64,000 nucleotides of DNA from Streptococcus sp. oral taxon 061 (GCF_013394695.1 NZ_CP058258.1:578001-642000); one strand, 5' to 3'; shown: positions 1-9,088, numbered from the stretch's first letter. The notes: generated by a model from the letters alone, not told the origin. Numbers and translations: made by a program.

Positions 1-2
1 AT

Positions 3-947
3 AATCCAGTCACTGTTTCAAGTATTGCCCAAAAAGCAGGTTTTGCAGACTATCAGAGTTATGTAGATTGTTCGAAAATTAATGATGAAGAATTGATAGC
101 CATGGCTGAGGGAACAGCCATTTTCGGACGTGTCTCGCCTCATCAAAAGAAACTCATCATCCAAACTCTGAAAAAAGCAGGACATACTACAGCAATGACA
201 GGGGATGGTGTCAATGATATCCTAGCTCTCCGTGAGGCAGACTGTTCCATTGTTATGGCTGAAGGAGACCCAGCAACTCGTCAGATTGCAAATCTGGTCC
301 TCTTGAATTCAGATTTCAATGATGTTCCTGAGATTCTCTTCGAAGGTCGTCGTGTGGTCAATAATATTGCCCACATTGCTCCGATTTTCTTGATTAAGAC
401 AATCTATTCCTTCTTGCTAGCAGTTATCTGTATTGCCAGTGCTTTGTTGGGACGTACTGAATGGATTTTGATTTTCCCATTCATTCCGATTCAGATAACT
501 ATGATTGACCAGTTTGTGGAAGGATTCCCACCGTTTGTATTAACTTTTGAACGAAATATCAAACCTGTGGAACAAAACTTCCTCAGAAAATCCATGCTTC
601 GAGCCTTACCAAGTGCCTTGATGGTAGTCTTTAGTGTTCTCTTTGTTAAAATTTTTGGAACCAGTCAAGGCTGGTCAGCCATTGAAATTTCGACACTTTT
701 GTATTATCTATTGGCATCAATTGGTTTCATGTCTGTAGTTAGAGCTTGCTTGCCATTTAGCCTGTGGCGTGTGTTATTGATTATTTGGTCAGTTGGAGGT
801 TTCCTTGGAACAGCTCTATTCCCAAGAATCCAAAAATTGCTTGAAATTTCAACACTTACGGGTCAAACATTGCCTATCTATGGCATTATGATGCTCGTCT
901 TTATTGTGATTTTCATACTGACAAGTCGTTATCAAGTTAAAAGATAA
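3..947 (+). CDS. P-type cation-transporting ATPase, C-terminal part (5' end outside window)
   Basis: The frame is open from base 3, so the gene starts before the window; about 314 C-terminal residues are present. They hold the end of the P domain with the hinge motif TGDGVNDILALREAD, followed by a membrane domain of about six helices. ATP-driven cation transport across the cytoplasmic membrane follows from the family. The TM4 ion-binding motif and the phosphorylated DKTGT are outside the window, so the ion cannot be read. The overall pattern resembles the CtpE/Exp7 type of streptococcal E1-E2 ATPase (from memory, unverified). The gene ends just before a strong terminator and is the only gene left of the 25.9-kb repeat, so it is present once. 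Confidence 0.9.
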   Translation, partial: NPVTVSSIAQKAGFADYQSYVDCSKINDEELIAMAEGTAIFGRVSPHQKKLIIQTLKKAGHTTAMTGDGVNDILALREADCSIVMAEGDPATRQIANLVLLNSDFNDVPEILFEGRRVVNNIAHIAPIFLIKTIYSFLLAVICIASALLGRTEWILIFPFIPIQITMIDQFVEGFPPFVLTFERNIKPVEQNFLRKSMLRALPSALMVVFSVLFVKIFGTSQGWSAIEISTLLYYLLASIGFMSVVRACLPFSLWRVLLIIWSVGGFLGTALFPRIQKLLEISTLTGQTLPIYGIMMLVFIVIFILTSRYQVKR

Positions 948-949
948 AG

Positions 950-981
950 AAAGATTGCAATCCATGATTGCGGTCTTTTTT
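950..981 (+). terminator. Rho-independent terminator of the ATPase gene
   Basis: A 12-bp stem (AAAGATTGCAAT with ATTGCGGTCTTT, two G-U pairs) and a 5-nt loop are followed by a T run. The left edge of the 25.9-kb duplication (base 958) falls inside this hairpin, so only its right half reappears at the junction near 26859. Confidence 0.85.
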
Positions 982-1006
982 AGGTGCAGGGTTGCCAGAT
1001 AAAATA

Positions 1007-1015
1007 TGGTATAAT
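1007..1015 (+). promoter_or_regulatory. Extended -10 promoter of trmK
   Basis: TGG-TATAAT (1007-1015) is an extended -10 box 33 nt before the trmK start codon. No -35 at correct spacing is evident, which is usual for extended -10 promoters in streptococci. It likely drives trmK, the Nif3-like gene and the oxidoreductase gene. Confidence 0.65.
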
Positions 1016-1048
1016 AAAGGGAAATAGAGTTTTTGAAAGTGAGAGAAG

Positions 1049-1726
1049 ATGATTTCAAAGAGATTAGAAACAGTAGCTTCTTTTGTTCCCCAAGGAGCTG
1101 TTTTGCTGGACGTCGGTAGCGACCATGCTTATTTACCTATTGAATTAGTTGAAAAAGGTCATATTGAAGCTGCCATCGCGGGTGAAGTTGTAGAGGGGCC
1201 CTATCAATCTGCAGTTAGAAATGTTGAAAGTCATAGCTTGACTGAGAAAATTCAGGTTCGTTTAGCCAATGGTTTAGCAGCTTTCGAAGTAAGTGATCAG
1301 GTCTCTGTTATCACTATTGCAGGAATGGGTGGTCGTTTGATTGCTACGATATTAGAAGAGGGTTTGGACAAACTAGCCAATGTTGAGCGATTGATTCTTC
1401 AACCTAATAATCGTGAAGATGAGTTACGTAGTTGGTTACAAGAGCATGGATTTCAGATTGTAGCTGAAAGTATTTTAGAGGAAGCTGGAAAATTTTACGA
1501 GATTCTAGTAGTGGAAGCTGGGAAAATGAATTTATCAACTAGCGATATCCGTTTTGGTCCTTTTCTATCTAAAGAACTTAGCTCCGTATTTGTCCAAAAG
1601 TGGCAAAGAGAAGCAAGTAAGCTCGAATTTGCCCTTAGTCAAATCCCAGAAAAAAATCATGAAGAACGTCAAGTTTTAGTAGATAAAATTCAAGCCATCA
1701 AGGAGGTGCTCCATGAAAGCAAGTGA
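1049..1726 (+). CDS. trmK: tRNA (adenine(22)-N1)-methyltransferase TrmK
   Basis: The 225-residue protein fits the TrmK/YqfN family, which uses S-adenosylmethionine to methylate N1 of A22 in tRNA. The SAM site is visible near the N terminus as [12 protein letters not shown] (about residues 19-30), followed by the Rossmann-like motif ITIAGMGG near 90-97 and LQPNNRE near 116. The C-terminal third is a helical region rich in charged residues, as in the family. ATG is preceded by GAGAGAAG. The stop overlaps the next gene by 14 bp, and trmK-nif3 is a conserved Firmicute pair, so the two are cotranscribed. Confidence 0.93.
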   Translation: MISKRLETVASFVPQGAVLLDVGSDHAYLPIELVEKGHIEAAIAGEVVEGPYQSAVRNVESHSLTEKIQVRLANGLAAFEVSDQVSVITIAGMGGRLIATILEEGLDKLANVERLILQPNNREDELRSWLQEHGFQIVAESILEEAGKFYEILVVEAGKMNLSTSDIRFGPFLSKELSSVFVQKWQREASKLEFALSQIPEKNHEERQVLVDKIQAIKEVLHESK

Positions 1727-2510
1727 AGTGATTAAGCGTTATGAAACCTATTGCCCTCAAGAATTTTCTATGGAAGGCGATAATCGTGGACTGCAGATTG
1801 GTACCTTAGACAAAGAAATCCAGAAAGTCATGGTTGCCCTTGATATACGTGAAGATACAGTGGCAGAAGCTATCGAAAAGGGTGTTGATTTGATTATCGT
1901 TAAGCACGCGCCAATCTTCCGTCCGATAAAGGACTTGGTAGCTAGTCGCCCTCAAAATCAGATTTATATTGATCTTATCAAGCATGATATTGCAGTCTAC
2001 GTTAGCCATACTAATATTGATATTGTTGAAAACGGACTTAATGACTGGTTCTGCCAACTATTGGATATTAATGATACAACTTATCTACAGGAGACAGGTC
2101 CTGAACGTGGTATCGGGCGTATAGGCAATATTAAACCTCAAACATTTGAAGAATTTGCTAGTCATGTTAAGGAAGTCTTTGGTCTAGATAGTCTCCGTAT
2201 GGTGTATTATCATGAGAGTGATTTGCAAAAGACCATTTCAAGAGTTGCTATCTGTGGTGGCAGTGGGCAATCTTTCTATTCTGATGCTTTAGCAAAAGAA
2301 GCAGATGTCTACATCACTGGTGATATTTATTACCACACTGCCCAAGATATGCTGTCAGATGGCTTGTTGGCTCTGGATCCGGGACACTATATCGAAATGC
2401 TTTTTGTGGAAAGAATTGCAGCACTCTTGAACGAATGGAAGGAAGAAAATGTTTGGTCTCTCGAAGTTATCGCAAGTCAGGCATCAACCAATCCATTCCA
2501 TCATATCTAG
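1713..2510 (+). CDS. Nif3-like dinuclear metal centre protein (YqfO family)
   Basis: This 265-residue protein matches the short form of the Nif3/YqfO (DUF34) family, a toroidal protein with two metal ions per subunit. Family landmarks are the early [12 protein letters not shown] segment with its metal-binding His, VYVSHTNID (His/Asp), and the C-terminal [10 protein letters not shown] and DPGHY. Its biochemical role is unsettled; GTP cyclohydrolase-like and metal-chaperone roles have been proposed. The ATG lies inside the 3' end of trmK behind AAGGAGG, giving translational coupling. The equivalent gene in the other copy at 27611 is broken by four indels; this copy reads cleanly. Confidence 0.9.
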   Translation: MKASEVIKRYETYCPQEFSMEGDNRGLQIGTLDKEIQKVMVALDIREDTVAEAIEKGVDLIIVKHAPIFRPIKDLVASRPQNQIYIDLIKHDIAVYVSHTNIDIVENGLNDWFCQLLDINDTTYLQETGPERGIGRIGNIKPQTFEEFASHVKEVFGLDSLRMVYYHESDLQKTISRVAICGGSGQSFYSDALAKEADVYITGDIYYHTAQDMLSDGLLALDPGHYIEMLFVERIAALLNEWKEENVWSLEVIASQASTNPFHHI

Positions 2511-2526
2511 TTAGAAGGTAAAGACA

Positions 2527-3627
2527 ATGAAAAAAGTTGCCATTGTAGGAGCAGGGATTGTAGGGGCAACAGCCGCCTACTATCTCTCTAAAGAAGCAGA
2601 GGTCGAAGTAACTGTCTTTGATCATGGGCACGGACAAGCGACCAAGGCAGCGGCAGGAATTATCAGTCCCTGGTTTTCTAAACGACGCAATAAGGCCTGG
2701 TACAAGATGGCGCGCCTTGGAGCTGATTTCTACGTGGATTTATTAGCTGACTTAGAAAAATCTGGTCAAAAGGTTGATTTCTACCAGAGTTCCGGTGTCT
2801 TTCTTCTTAAAAAAGATGACTCCAAACTAGAGGAACTCTATCAACTAGCCTTGCAACGTAGAGATGAATCTCCCTTAATAGGAGAATTAGCCATTTTAGA
2901 CCAAGTGGCTGCAAGTAGCTTATTCCCTGGATTGGAGGGATTTGAAAGATTACTCTATGCTTCTGGTGGAGCTCGAGTAGATGGGCAACTCCTAGTGAAT
3001 CGGTTACTTGAAGCCAGTCAAGTTAAGGTCGTAAAGAAAGAGGTCAGTCTAACTCCTCTAGCATCGGGTTATCAGATAGACAATCAAATGTTTGACCAAG
3101 TTATCTTGTCCACAGGAGCTTGGCTTGGTCACATATTAGAGCCTTTAGGATATGAGGTAGACGTTCGTCCTCAAAAGGGGCAACTTCGAGATTACCAAGT
3201 GGAACAAGACATGGGAGCTTATCCTGTAGTTATGCCTGAAGGGGAGTGGGATTTGATTCCATTTCCAGGTGGGAAGTTGTCTCTGGGAGCTACTCATGAA
3301 AATGATATGGGATTTGACCTAACAGTTGATGAAAATTTGCTTCAGCAAATGGCTGAGGCAGCGAGTCCATTTTATCCTAACTTAAAAGATACAATGATAA
3401 GTGGTGGGCGCGTGGGGATTCGTGCCTATACAAGTGATTTCTCTCCATTCTTTGGACAGGTTCCAAACTTATCAGGAGTCTATACAGCAAGTGGTCTAGG
3501 ATCTTCAGGCTTAACGACCGGCCCTATTATAGGATATCATTTAGCTCAAATGCTTCAGGGGAGAAGTGGAGAATTAGATCCAGCAGATTATCCGACTGAA
3601 AGATATATTAAAAAGAAACAATCGTAA
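2527..3627 (+). CDS. FAD-dependent oxidoreductase, DadA/ThiO-like
   Basis: A 366-residue protein of the D-amino-acid oxidase/glycine oxidase superfamily. The N terminus has the dinucleotide fold GAGIVGATAAYYL (residues 8-20) followed by an acidic strand end (VTVFDHG). FAD-contacting segments typical of the family appear later: ATKAAAGIISPW near 40 and the C-terminal GLGSSGLTTGP. It probably oxidises an amine or D-amino acid with FAD; the substrate is not readable. It starts 16 nt after the Nif3 stop behind AGAAGGTAAAG, so it is likely the third gene of the trmK operon. No transmembrane segment is seen. Confidence 0.85.
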   Translation: MKKVAIVGAGIVGATAAYYLSKEAEVEVTVFDHGHGQATKAAAGIISPWFSKRRNKAWYKMARLGADFYVDLLADLEKSGQKVDFYQSSGVFLLKKDDSKLEELYQLALQRRDESPLIGELAILDQVAASSLFPGLEGFERLLYASGGARVDGQLLVNRLLEASQVKVVKKEVSLTPLASGYQIDNQMFDQVILSTGAWLGHILEPLGYEVDVRPQKGQLRDYQVEQDMGAYPVVMPEGEWDLIPFPGGKLSLGATHENDMGFDLTVDENLLQQMAEAASPFYPNLKDTMISGGRVGIRAYTSDFSPFFGQVPNLSGVYTASGLGSSGLTTGPIIGYHLAQMLQGRSGELDPADYPTERYIKKKQS

Positions 3628-3686
3628 ATCTTTTACTTAGTTTTTACGGTAGTATTAGGAAAGTAAATGACTTTCTCTATCAAAAA

Positions 3687-3695
3687 TGGTAAAAT
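3687..3695 (+). promoter_or_regulatory. Probable extended -10 promoter of galE
   Basis: TGG-TAAAAT lies 32 nt upstream of the galE start, with no good -35. A purine-rich site, TTGAGGAAAT, precedes the ATG. Confidence 0.45.
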
Positions 3696-3727
3696 GAAAA
3701 AAATAATCCAAGAATTGAGGAAATAAA

Positions 3728-4747
3728 ATGCAAGAAAAAATTCTGGTAACGGGTGGAGCAGGTTTTATTGGAAGTCACACTGTCATTGAACTGGTTCAAG
3801 CCGGACATCAAGTTGTTGTCGTGGATAATTTGGTCAATAGTAGTCGTAAAAGTCTTGAAGTAGTTGAAAGAATCACAGGCATAGAAATTCCTTTCTACGA
3901 AGCTGATATTCGTGATACGGAAACTCTTCGTGATATTTTCAAACACGAAGAACCAACAGGAGTTATCCATTTTGCTGGTTTGAAGGCTGTAGGGGAATCT
4001 ACACGTATCCCACTTGCCTACTATGATAACAATATTGCTGGTACAGTTAGTCTTTTAAAAGCAATGGAAGAAAACAACTGTAAAAATATTATTTTCAGCT
4101 CTTCAGCAACAGTTTATGGAGATCCTCATACTGTTCCAATCCTAGAAGATTTTCCACTTTCAGCTACTAACCCATATGGCCGTACCAAACTAATGCTTGA
4201 AGAAATCTTGACAGATATCTATAAAGCAGACTCAGAATGGAACGTTGTGTTGCTTCGTTATTTCAACCCAATCGGTGCGCATGAGAGTGGTGACCTAGGA
4301 GAAAATCCAAACGGCATTCCAAACAACCTTTTGCCGTATGTAACACAAGTCGCAGTTGGTAAGTTGGAACAAGTTCAAGTCTTTGGAGATGACTACGATA
4401 CTGAAGATGGAACAGGTGTTCGTGACTATATCCACGTCGTTGACCTAGCAAAAGGACACGTTGCCGCCCTTAAGAAGCTTCAAAAAGGCTCTGGACTCAA
4501 TGTGTATAACCTTGGGACTGGAAAAGGCTACTCAGTTCTTGAAATTATCCAAAATATGGAAAAAGCTGTTGGACGCCCAATTCCATACCGTATCGTTGAA
4601 CGTCGCCCAGGTGATATCGCAGCTTGCTACTCAGACCCAGCAAAAGCTAAGGAAGAGCTCGGATGGGAAGCAGAACTTGGTATTACAGAGATGTGTGAAG
4701 ATGCATGGCGTTGGCAGAGTCAACATCCAAACGGATTTGAAGACTAA
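3728..4747 (+). CDS. galE: UDP-glucose 4-epimerase
   Basis: A 339-residue extended short-chain dehydrogenase that interconverts UDP-glucose and UDP-galactose in the Leloir pathway. Visible motifs are the NAD-binding GGAGFIGSH at the N terminus, the catalytic SSSATVYG, and the YGRTK (YxxxK) pair. The size is standard for bacterial GalE. It is monocistronic here, with its own promoter and a strong terminator, and is not beside galK/galT, so it may mainly supply UDP-Gal (or UDP-GalNAc) for surface polysaccharide. That last point is inference. Confidence 0.95.
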   Translation: MQEKILVTGGAGFIGSHTVIELVQAGHQVVVVDNLVNSSRKSLEVVERITGIEIPFYEADIRDTETLRDIFKHEEPTGVIHFAGLKAVGESTRIPLAYYDNNIAGTVSLLKAMEENNCKNIIFSSSATVYGDPHTVPILEDFPLSATNPYGRTKLMLEEILTDIYKADSEWNVVLLRYFNPIGAHESGDLGENPNGIPNNLLPYVTQVAVGKLEQVQVFGDDYDTEDGTGVRDYIHVVDLAKGHVAALKKLQKGSGLNVYNLGTGKGYSVLEIIQNMEKAVGRPIPYRIVERRPGDIAACYSDPAKAKEELGWEAELGITEMCEDAWRWQSQHPNGFED

Positions 4748-4761
4748 TCATTTGATTAAAC

Positions 4762-4789
4762 AAAAAAGAGGAAGTAATTCCTCTTTTTT
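4762..4789 (+). terminator. Terminator of galE
   Basis: AAAAAGAGGAA and TTCCTC form a stem around a GTAA loop, followed by TTTTTT. It is partly symmetrical and could also act on leftward transcription from the ferredoxin gene. Confidence 0.85.
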
Positions 4790-4905
4790 AATACTTTATA
4801 TGTGCTTGTGTGATAGAAAAACGTCTTAAAAGAACAGTTTATTTATTATTGAAATATTGGAACAATTAAATGTAAAATTGTATAAAATTAGTCTAGCAAA
4901 AGACT

Positions 4906-4925
4906 ATAATTTTCTAGAAAATTAT
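4906..4925. promoter_or_regulatory. 20-bp perfect palindrome (possible operator)
   Basis: ATAATTTTCTAGAAAATTAT is perfectly self-complementary. It resembles a CodY box (AATTTTCWGAAAATT) but has a two-base centre, so assignment to CodY is uncertain. A second short inverted repeat (AGTCT/AGACT, about 4890-4905) lies beside it. Just downstream is an extended -10 box, TGC-TACACT (4925-4933), so a repressor bound here would cover that rightward promoter. Confidence 0.4.
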
Positions 4926-4972
4926 GCTACACTAGAGGGAGTGGAAATTAGAAATCTATGGCCCACCAAATT

Positions 4973-5176
4973 TTAAGATTCATCTATGATTAGAGCACGA
5001 GTAGGGCAATTTTTAACGGCTTCTAAAGCATCGTCGCTACAAGGAATTTCTTTCTCTAATTGTTCAGGATCATCGAAAAAACGGACGATACCATTATCAT
5101 GGTAATCAAATAATTCTGAATAAGTTTGGCAGAGCCCACAGGCGATGCAACGTTCGGGTATAAGTCTAATCTTCAT
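4973..5176 (-). CDS. Small 4Fe-4S ferredoxin
   Basis: Starting at the ATG at 5176 gives a 67-residue acidic protein with the cluster motif CIACGLC (Cys10, 13, 16) and a distant Cys-Pro (Cys57), enough for one 4Fe-4S cluster; a further Cys46 is present. An electron-carrier role follows from the family. A longer open frame upstream (to 5290) begins with an unlikely hydrophobic stretch and would overlap the divergent gene, so I reject it. There is no Shine-Dalgarno sequence; instead the promoter abuts the start codon. It is transcribed divergently from the LysM protein gene. Confidence 0.88.
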   Translation of the reverse strand: MKIRLIPERCIACGLCQTYSELFDYHDNGIVRFFDDPEQLEKEIPCSDDALEAVKNCPTRALIIDES

Positions 5177-5182
5177 ATTTAT

Positions 5183-5211
5183 ATTGTAATAAGAAACTAA
5201 AAAAATCTCAA
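5183..5211 (-). promoter_or_regulatory. Promoter of the ferredoxin gene, predicted leaderless
   Basis: On the minus strand TTGAGA, a 17-nt spacer, TACAAT and exactly 6 nt precede ATG. The expected transcription start is therefore the A of the start codon. The -35 box reaches into the ribosome-binding region (AAGGAG) of the divergent gene at 5222. Confidence 0.6.
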
Positions 5212-5221
5212 GGAGTAAGGT

Positions 5222-5710
5222 ATGGAAAAGGAACCGTGGCAAGAAGATATTTATGAGGAAAACAAGGAAGAGTCGAGAAGTGAGCGCCATTCTAGAAGTG
5301 GAAAGTGGGCTTTTCTTACAGCGAATAACATTTTAACAACCCTGGCTATCATTTTCTTTATTGTTGTTATAGGTATGATTATTGTTTTAATATACTTATC
5401 TTCGGGTGGAAGTGATAGAACATCAGCTTTGAAGGATTTTTATGATTCTGCAAATCCTAAAGTTGAAGAAGTAACTACTGTAACGACAGAAACAACTACG
5501 GTAGCTACTACTGAGTCTGGCGAACAACAAAATACTACAGAGGCACATACTGATTCTGAAGGAACTATTACAGTTTTGCCAGGAGAAGGGGAAGCAGCCA
5601 TTGCGGCTCGCGCTGGAATCTCTATTGCTCAACTTGAAGCCTTGAATCCTGGTCATATGTCTTCAGGAACTTGGTTTGCAAATCCTGGTGATGTCCTTAA
5701 GACAAGATAG
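5222..5710 (+). CDS. Membrane-anchored LysM-like protein (SAG1386/EF1546 family)
   Basis: The 162-residue protein has a charged cytoplasmic N terminus (about 1-34), one hydrophobic segment rich in I and V (about 35-62), a Thr/Val/Glu-rich extracellular linker (about 80-110) and a C-terminal LysM-like module. That module runs from [18 protein letters not shown] to [19 protein letters not shown]. It should be a type II membrane protein that contacts peptidoglycan. ATG follows AAGGAG. The stop lies 8 nt before the cmk ATG, and the pairing with cmk is common in streptococci, so they form an operon. Exact function is unknown. Confidence 0.85.
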   Translation: MEKEPWQEDIYEENKEESRSERHSRSGKWAFLTANNILTTLAIIFFIVVIGMIIVLIYLSSGGSDRTSALKDFYDSANPKVEEVTTVTTETTTVATTESGEQQNTTEAHTDSEGTITVLPGEGEAAIAARAGISIAQLEALNPGHMSSGTWFANPGDVLKTR

Positions 5711-5718
5711 GAGTGACA

Positions 5719-6390
5719 ATGAAAACAATTCAGATTGCTATTGATGGGCCAGCTTCCAGTGGTAAGAGTACAGTAGCTAAGATTATTGCTAAGGACTTTG
5801 GCTATACTTATCTGGATACAGGCGCTATGTATCGTGCGGCGACTTACATCGCATTGAGAAACCAAATTAGCCCAGATGAGCCATCTCAACTTCTTGAATT
5901 ATTGGAACAATATCCAATTAGCTTTGGACGCGCTGAAAATGGAGAACAACTTGTTTTTGTTGGAGATGTAGATGTAACAAATCCAATCCGAGAAAATGAA
6001 GTAACCAACGCTGTCTCTGCTTTTGCGGCGATTCCAGCTGTTCGTGAAAAATTGGTAGCCCTTCAGCAAGAAATTGCCCAACAAGGTGGTATCGTTATGG
6101 ATGGCCGCGATATTGGAACAGTAGTCTTGCCTCAAGCTGAATTGAAGATTTTTCTAGTAGCATCTGTAGATGAGCGTGCGGAACGCCGTTACAAGGAAAA
6201 TCTTTCAAAGGGTATCGAAACAGATTTGGAAACTTTGAAAGAAGAGATTGCTGCGCGTGATTATAAAGATAGTCATCGTGAAACTTCACCTCTCAAGCAA
6301 GCCGAGGATGCAATCTATTTGGATACGACTGGACTCTCTATTTTAGAAGTTGTTGAAAATATTAAATCAGAAGCACAAAAACATTTATAA
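5719..6390 (+). CDS. cmk: Cytidylate kinase
   Basis: CMP/dCMP kinase of nucleotide metabolism; the P-loop [11 protein letters not shown] lies near residues 10-20 and the CMP-binding [10 protein letters not shown] follows. [10 protein letters not shown] and the LID-region arginines (DERAERRY) complete the family pattern. I place the start at the ATG at 5719 (about 223 residues) rather than the GTG two codons earlier, because GGAG at 5710-5713 has normal spacing to this ATG. Confidence 0.95.
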   Translation: MKTIQIAIDGPASSGKSTVAKIIAKDFGYTYLDTGAMYRAATYIALRNQISPDEPSQLLELLEQYPISFGRAENGEQLVFVGDVDVTNPIRENEVTNAVSAFAAIPAVREKLVALQQEIAQQGGIVMDGRDIGTVVLPQAELKIFLVASVDERAERRYKENLSKGIETDLETLKEEIAARDYKDSHRETSPLKQAEDAIYLDTTGLSILEVVENIKSEAQKHL

Positions 6391-6397
6391 GAACTAT

Positions 6398-6433
6398 AAA
6401 AACGATGAACTGAATTTCGGTTTGTCGTTTTTT
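6398..6433 (+). terminator. Terminator of cmk
   Basis: AAAACGA...TCGTTTT forms the base of a long interrupted hairpin, ending in a six-T run. Confidence 0.7.
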
Positions 6434-6441
6434 ATCATGAT

Positions 6442-6470
6442 TTGTCAAATAGTCTGTTTTAAGGTATAAT
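6442..6470 (+). promoter_or_regulatory. Promoter of yjdM and the downstream membrane protein gene
   Basis: TTGTCA, a 17-nt spacer and TATAAT form a near-consensus housekeeping promoter, with a leader of about 52 nt before the yjdM ATG. Confidence 0.75.
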
Positions 6471-6528
6471 AGTTGCTGTTAAAGAAAATTTGACATTCAA
6501 ATAATCATAAATTTTTTAAGGAGATAAC

Positions 6529-6867
6529 ATGAATCATTTACCAAATTGCCCAAAATGTAATTCAGAATATGTATATGAAGATGGCGCACTTCTTGTTTGT
6601 CCAGAATGTGCTTACGAGTGGAATCCTGCTGAACAAGTTGAAGCAGAAGAAGGCCTTGTTGCTATCGATGCAAATGGAAATAAACTAGCTGATGGGGACA
6701 CAGTTACCTTGATTAAAGATTTGAAGGTTAAAGGTGCTCCTAAAGACCTCAAACAAGGAACTCGTGTGAAAAACATCCGTATTGTTGAAGGTGACCACAA
6801 CATTGACTGTAAGATCGATGGTTTTGGTGCTATGAAGCTTAAATCAGAATTTGTGAAGAAGATTTAA
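6529..6867 (+). CDS. yjdM: YjdM/PhnA family zinc-ribbon protein
   Basis: A 112-residue protein with an N-terminal zinc ribbon (CPKC and CPEC, Cys pairs at about residues 8-11 and 25-28) and a C-terminal small beta-barrel ([15 protein letters not shown] to [11 protein letters not shown]). This is the family historically named PhnA after its place beside E. coli phn genes; it is not a proven phosphonatase. There are no phosphonate genes here. RBS AAGGAG. It is followed after 2 nt by a membrane protein gene with which it must be cotranscribed. Function unknown. Confidence 0.9.
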   Translation: MNHLPNCPKCNSEYVYEDGALLVCPECAYEWNPAEQVEAEEGLVAIDANGNKLADGDTVTLIKDLKVKGAPKDLKQGTRVKNIRIVEGDHNIDCKIDGFGAMKLKSEFVKKI

Positions 6868-6869
6868 TC

Positions 6870-7502
6870 ATGATTAAAAATGAAAAAGTAATATTTTATA
6901 GTCGTATCTTTTTAATCATAGCAGCCTTTACCGGTGTATACTTGGAGATCACCAAGCGCGGTGGTTTAGGGATGTTGCTTTACTACACTGTACTTTCTAA
7001 CCTTTTGGTTGTACTTTTTACAGGTTATCTTTTGTTAAAGATGCGTAGTGGAGGTGATAGTTGGCAGAGTCCTGGTATTCTACGTCTCAAAGGTGGCGTC
7101 ACTATGAGTATTATGATTACTTGTGTCATCTATCATTTCATGCTAGCTCCTTTGACGACAGATTTTTACCGTTTGGAAAATTTCCTTTGCCATTATATTG
7201 TCCCTCTCTGGTTTTTAGCAGATACAGTTATTTTTGATAAGAGTCGTCAATATAAGTTAGTTGATCCCATGCTTTGGACTAGCCTTCCTTTGCTTTATAT
7301 GATTTTTGCCCTCTTAAACGGTTTTGTTCTAAAGATGGATGTCCCTAATGCTAAGGATAGTCCCTTCCCTTATTTCTTTTTGAATGCTACCAAACATGGT
7401 TGGGGTTTTGTCTTTAAATGGGCAGCAACTATCTTTGTTGCCTACATGGTTTCAGGATATCTCTTTTATCTTGTAAAAAGTATAAAAAAATCTAAGAAAT
7501 AA
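6870..7502 (+). CDS. Six-helix membrane protein, Pr6Pr-like
   Basis: A 210-residue hydrophobic protein with about six membrane segments. The layout and residues such as YHFMLAP, FLCHYIVPLWFLAD and HGWGF resemble the Pr6Pr family of uncharacterised bacterial membrane proteins. Conserved His residues in or next to helices may bind a ligand or metal; that is inference. It starts 2 nt after the yjdM stop and ends at a clear terminator. No function can be assigned. Confidence 0.7.
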   Translation: MIKNEKVIFYSRIFLIIAAFTGVYLEITKRGGLGMLLYYTVLSNLLVVLFTGYLLLKMRSGGDSWQSPGILRLKGGVTMSIMITCVIYHFMLAPLTTDFYRLENFLCHYIVPLWFLADTVIFDKSRQYKLVDPMLWTSLPLLYMIFALLNGFVLKMDVPNAKDSPFPYFFLNATKHGWGFVFKWAATIFVAYMVSGYLFYLVKSIKKSKK

Positions 7503-7527
7503 AAGTACCCAATGTGGGTGCTTTTTT
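7501..7527 (+). terminator. Terminator of the yjdM operon
   Basis: AAAAGTACCCA and TGGGTGCTTTT pair around a short loop, followed by T residues; the stem begins within the stop codon. Confidence 0.8.
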
Positions 7528-7570
7528 GTTATAGAGATAATTGTACCCGGACAAATCGATTTATTTTATC

Positions 7571-7599
7571 TTGTTATGCAGTCTTAAATACCTTACAAT
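7571..7599 (+). promoter_or_regulatory. Promoter of pdxST
   Basis: TTGTTA, 17 nt, TACAAT. The leader to the pdxS ATG is about 34 nt. No obvious operator or riboswitch-like fold was seen, and no pdxR-type regulator gene lies nearby. Confidence 0.6.
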
Positions 7600-7639
7600 A
7601 AAAATGTAGCTACCAATACAACTATTGAGGATGAAAAAA

Positions 7640-8515
7640 ATGACTGAAAATCGTTATGAATTAAATAAGAATTTGGCACAGATGCTTAAAGGTGGCGTCA
7701 TCATGGATGTTCAAAATCCTGAACAAGCAAGAATTGCAGAGGCTGCAGGTGCAGCAGCGGTTATGGCTTTGGAGCGAATCCCAGCTGATATTCGTGCGGC
7801 CGGTGGTGTCTCTCGAATGAGTGATCCAAAGATGATTAAGGAAATACAAGAAGCTGTCAGCATTCCAGTTATGGCTAAGGTTCGAATTGGGCATTTTGTC
7901 GAAGCTCAAATTTTAGAAGCCATCGAGATTGACTATATTGATGAGAGCGAAGTTCTATCTCCAGCTGATGATCGTTTTCATGTGGACAAGAAAGAATTTC
8001 AAGTTCCTTTTGTTTGCGGTGCTAAAGACCTAGGAGAAGCCTTGCGTCGTATCGCTGAAGGTGCTTCAATGATTCGTACCAAAGGGGAACCTGGAACAGG
8101 AGACATCGTACAGGCTGTTCGTCATATGCGCATGATGAATCAAGAAATCCGCCGCATTCAAAACCTCCGTGAGGACGAATTATATGTGGCCGCAAAAGAA
8201 CTCCAAGTACCTGTAGAATTAGTTCAATATGTCCACGAACATGGAAAATTACCAGTTGTTAACTTTGCAGCTGGAGGGGTTGCAACACCAGCGGACGCTG
8301 CTCTTATGATGCAGCTAGGTGCAGAAGGTGTGTTTGTTGGCTCAGGGATTTTCAAGTCAGGTGATCCTGTTAAGCGTGCGGCTGCAATTGTCAAGGCTGT
8401 TACCAACTATCAAAATCCTCAAATTCTGGCTCAAATCTCTGAAGATCTAGGGGAAGCCATGGTTGGTATCAATGAAAATGAAATCCAAATTCTCATGGCT
8501 GAGCGAGGAAAATAG
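7640..8515 (+). CDS. pdxS: Pyridoxal 5'-phosphate synthase, synthase subunit PdxS
   Basis: Makes pyridoxal 5'-phosphate from ribose 5-phosphate, glyceraldehyde 3-phosphate and ammonia delivered by PdxT. The 291-residue protein shows the family start (GGVIMDV, Asp23), the Schiff-base lysine in [10 protein letters not shown] (Lys80) and the phosphate loops GEPGTGD and [13 protein letters not shown]. The frame extends upstream to a TTG at 7625, but TGAGGA at 7626-7631 positions the ribosome on the ATG at 7640, which also fits the known length of streptococcal PdxS. pdxT starts directly after the stop. Confidence 0.96.
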   Translation: MTENRYELNKNLAQMLKGGVIMDVQNPEQARIAEAAGAAAVMALERIPADIRAAGGVSRMSDPKMIKEIQEAVSIPVMAKVRIGHFVEAQILEAIEIDYIDESEVLSPADDRFHVDKKEFQVPFVCGAKDLGEALRRIAEGASMIRTKGEPGTGDIVQAVRHMRMMNQEIRRIQNLREDELYVAAKELQVPVELVQYVHEHGKLPVVNFAAGGVATPADAALMMQLGAEGVFVGSGIFKSGDPVKRAAAIVKAVTNYQNPQILAQISEDLGEAMVGINENEIQILMAERGK

Positions 8516-9088
8516 ATGAAAATCGGAATATTAGCTTTGCAGGGAGCCTTTGTAGAACATGAAAAAGTGCTTACTGAACTAAGAGTTGAAAGTATTGAAT
8601 TGCGAAACCTAGAAGATTTTCTGCAACACCAGAGTGACCTGTCGGGTTTGATCTTGCCAGGAGGTGAGTCAACGGCCATGGGTAAGCTCTTACGTGATCA
8701 ACAAATGTTGATTCCTCTAAGAGAAGCTATACTCAATGGCTTACCAGTCTTTGGGACTTGTGCCGGTCTGATTTTGCTAGCGAGACAAATCGCTTCTCAA
8801 GAGGAAAGTCATCTGGCGACTATGGATATAGTAGTAGAGCGTAATGCCTATGGGCGTCAGCTAGGAAGCTTTTATACTGAAGCAGACTGTAAGGGTGTTG
8901 GTAAAATTCCCATGACCTTTATCCGTGGACCTATTATTAGTGAAGTTGGTGAGGATGTTGAAGTTCTAGCAATCGTCAACGGTCAAATCGTTGCTGCTCA
9001 AGAAAAGAATATGCTAGTGACTTCATTTCATCCGGAATTGACAAATGATCTTCGCTTGCACCAGTATTTTATCAATATGTGCAAATAA
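8516..9088 (+). CDS. pdxT: Pyridoxal 5'-phosphate synthase, glutaminase subunit PdxT
   Basis: A class I glutamine amidotransferase (190 residues) that hydrolyses glutamine and channels ammonia to PdxS. The oxyanion region [10 protein letters not shown], the nucleophile in FGTCAGLIL (Cys82) and the C-terminal SFHPE (His/Glu of the triad) are all present. The ATG follows the pdxS stop with no gap, fitting stoichiometric coupled translation of the 12+12 complex. A strong bidirectional terminator follows. Confidence 0.96.
   Translation: MKIGILALQGAFVEHEKVLTELRVESIELRNLEDFLQHQSDLSGLILPGGESTAMGKLLRDQQMLIPLREAILNGLPVFGTCAGLILLARQIASQEESHLATMDIVVERNAYGRQLGSFYTEADCKGVGKIPMTFIRGPIISEVGEDVEVLAIVNGQIVAAQEKNMLVTSFHPELTNDLRLHQYFINMCK

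Noticed and set aside
4461..4829. 122-codon frame overlapping the 3' end of galE
   Set aside because: It runs out of frame through galE and its terminator, has no RBS and no family features.
4906..4925. CodY box
   Set aside because: The consensus has a single central base; this palindrome has two, so it was listed only as an unassigned operator-like sequence.
4973..5290. 105-residue version of the ferredoxin
   Set aside because: The extra 38 residues are hydrophobic, would overlap the divergent gene at 5222, and lie upstream of a good promoter that starts at the internal ATG.
7625..7639. Upstream TTG start for pdxS
   Set aside because: The Shine-Dalgarno sequence TGAGGA overlaps this TTG and is correctly spaced only for the ATG at 7640.
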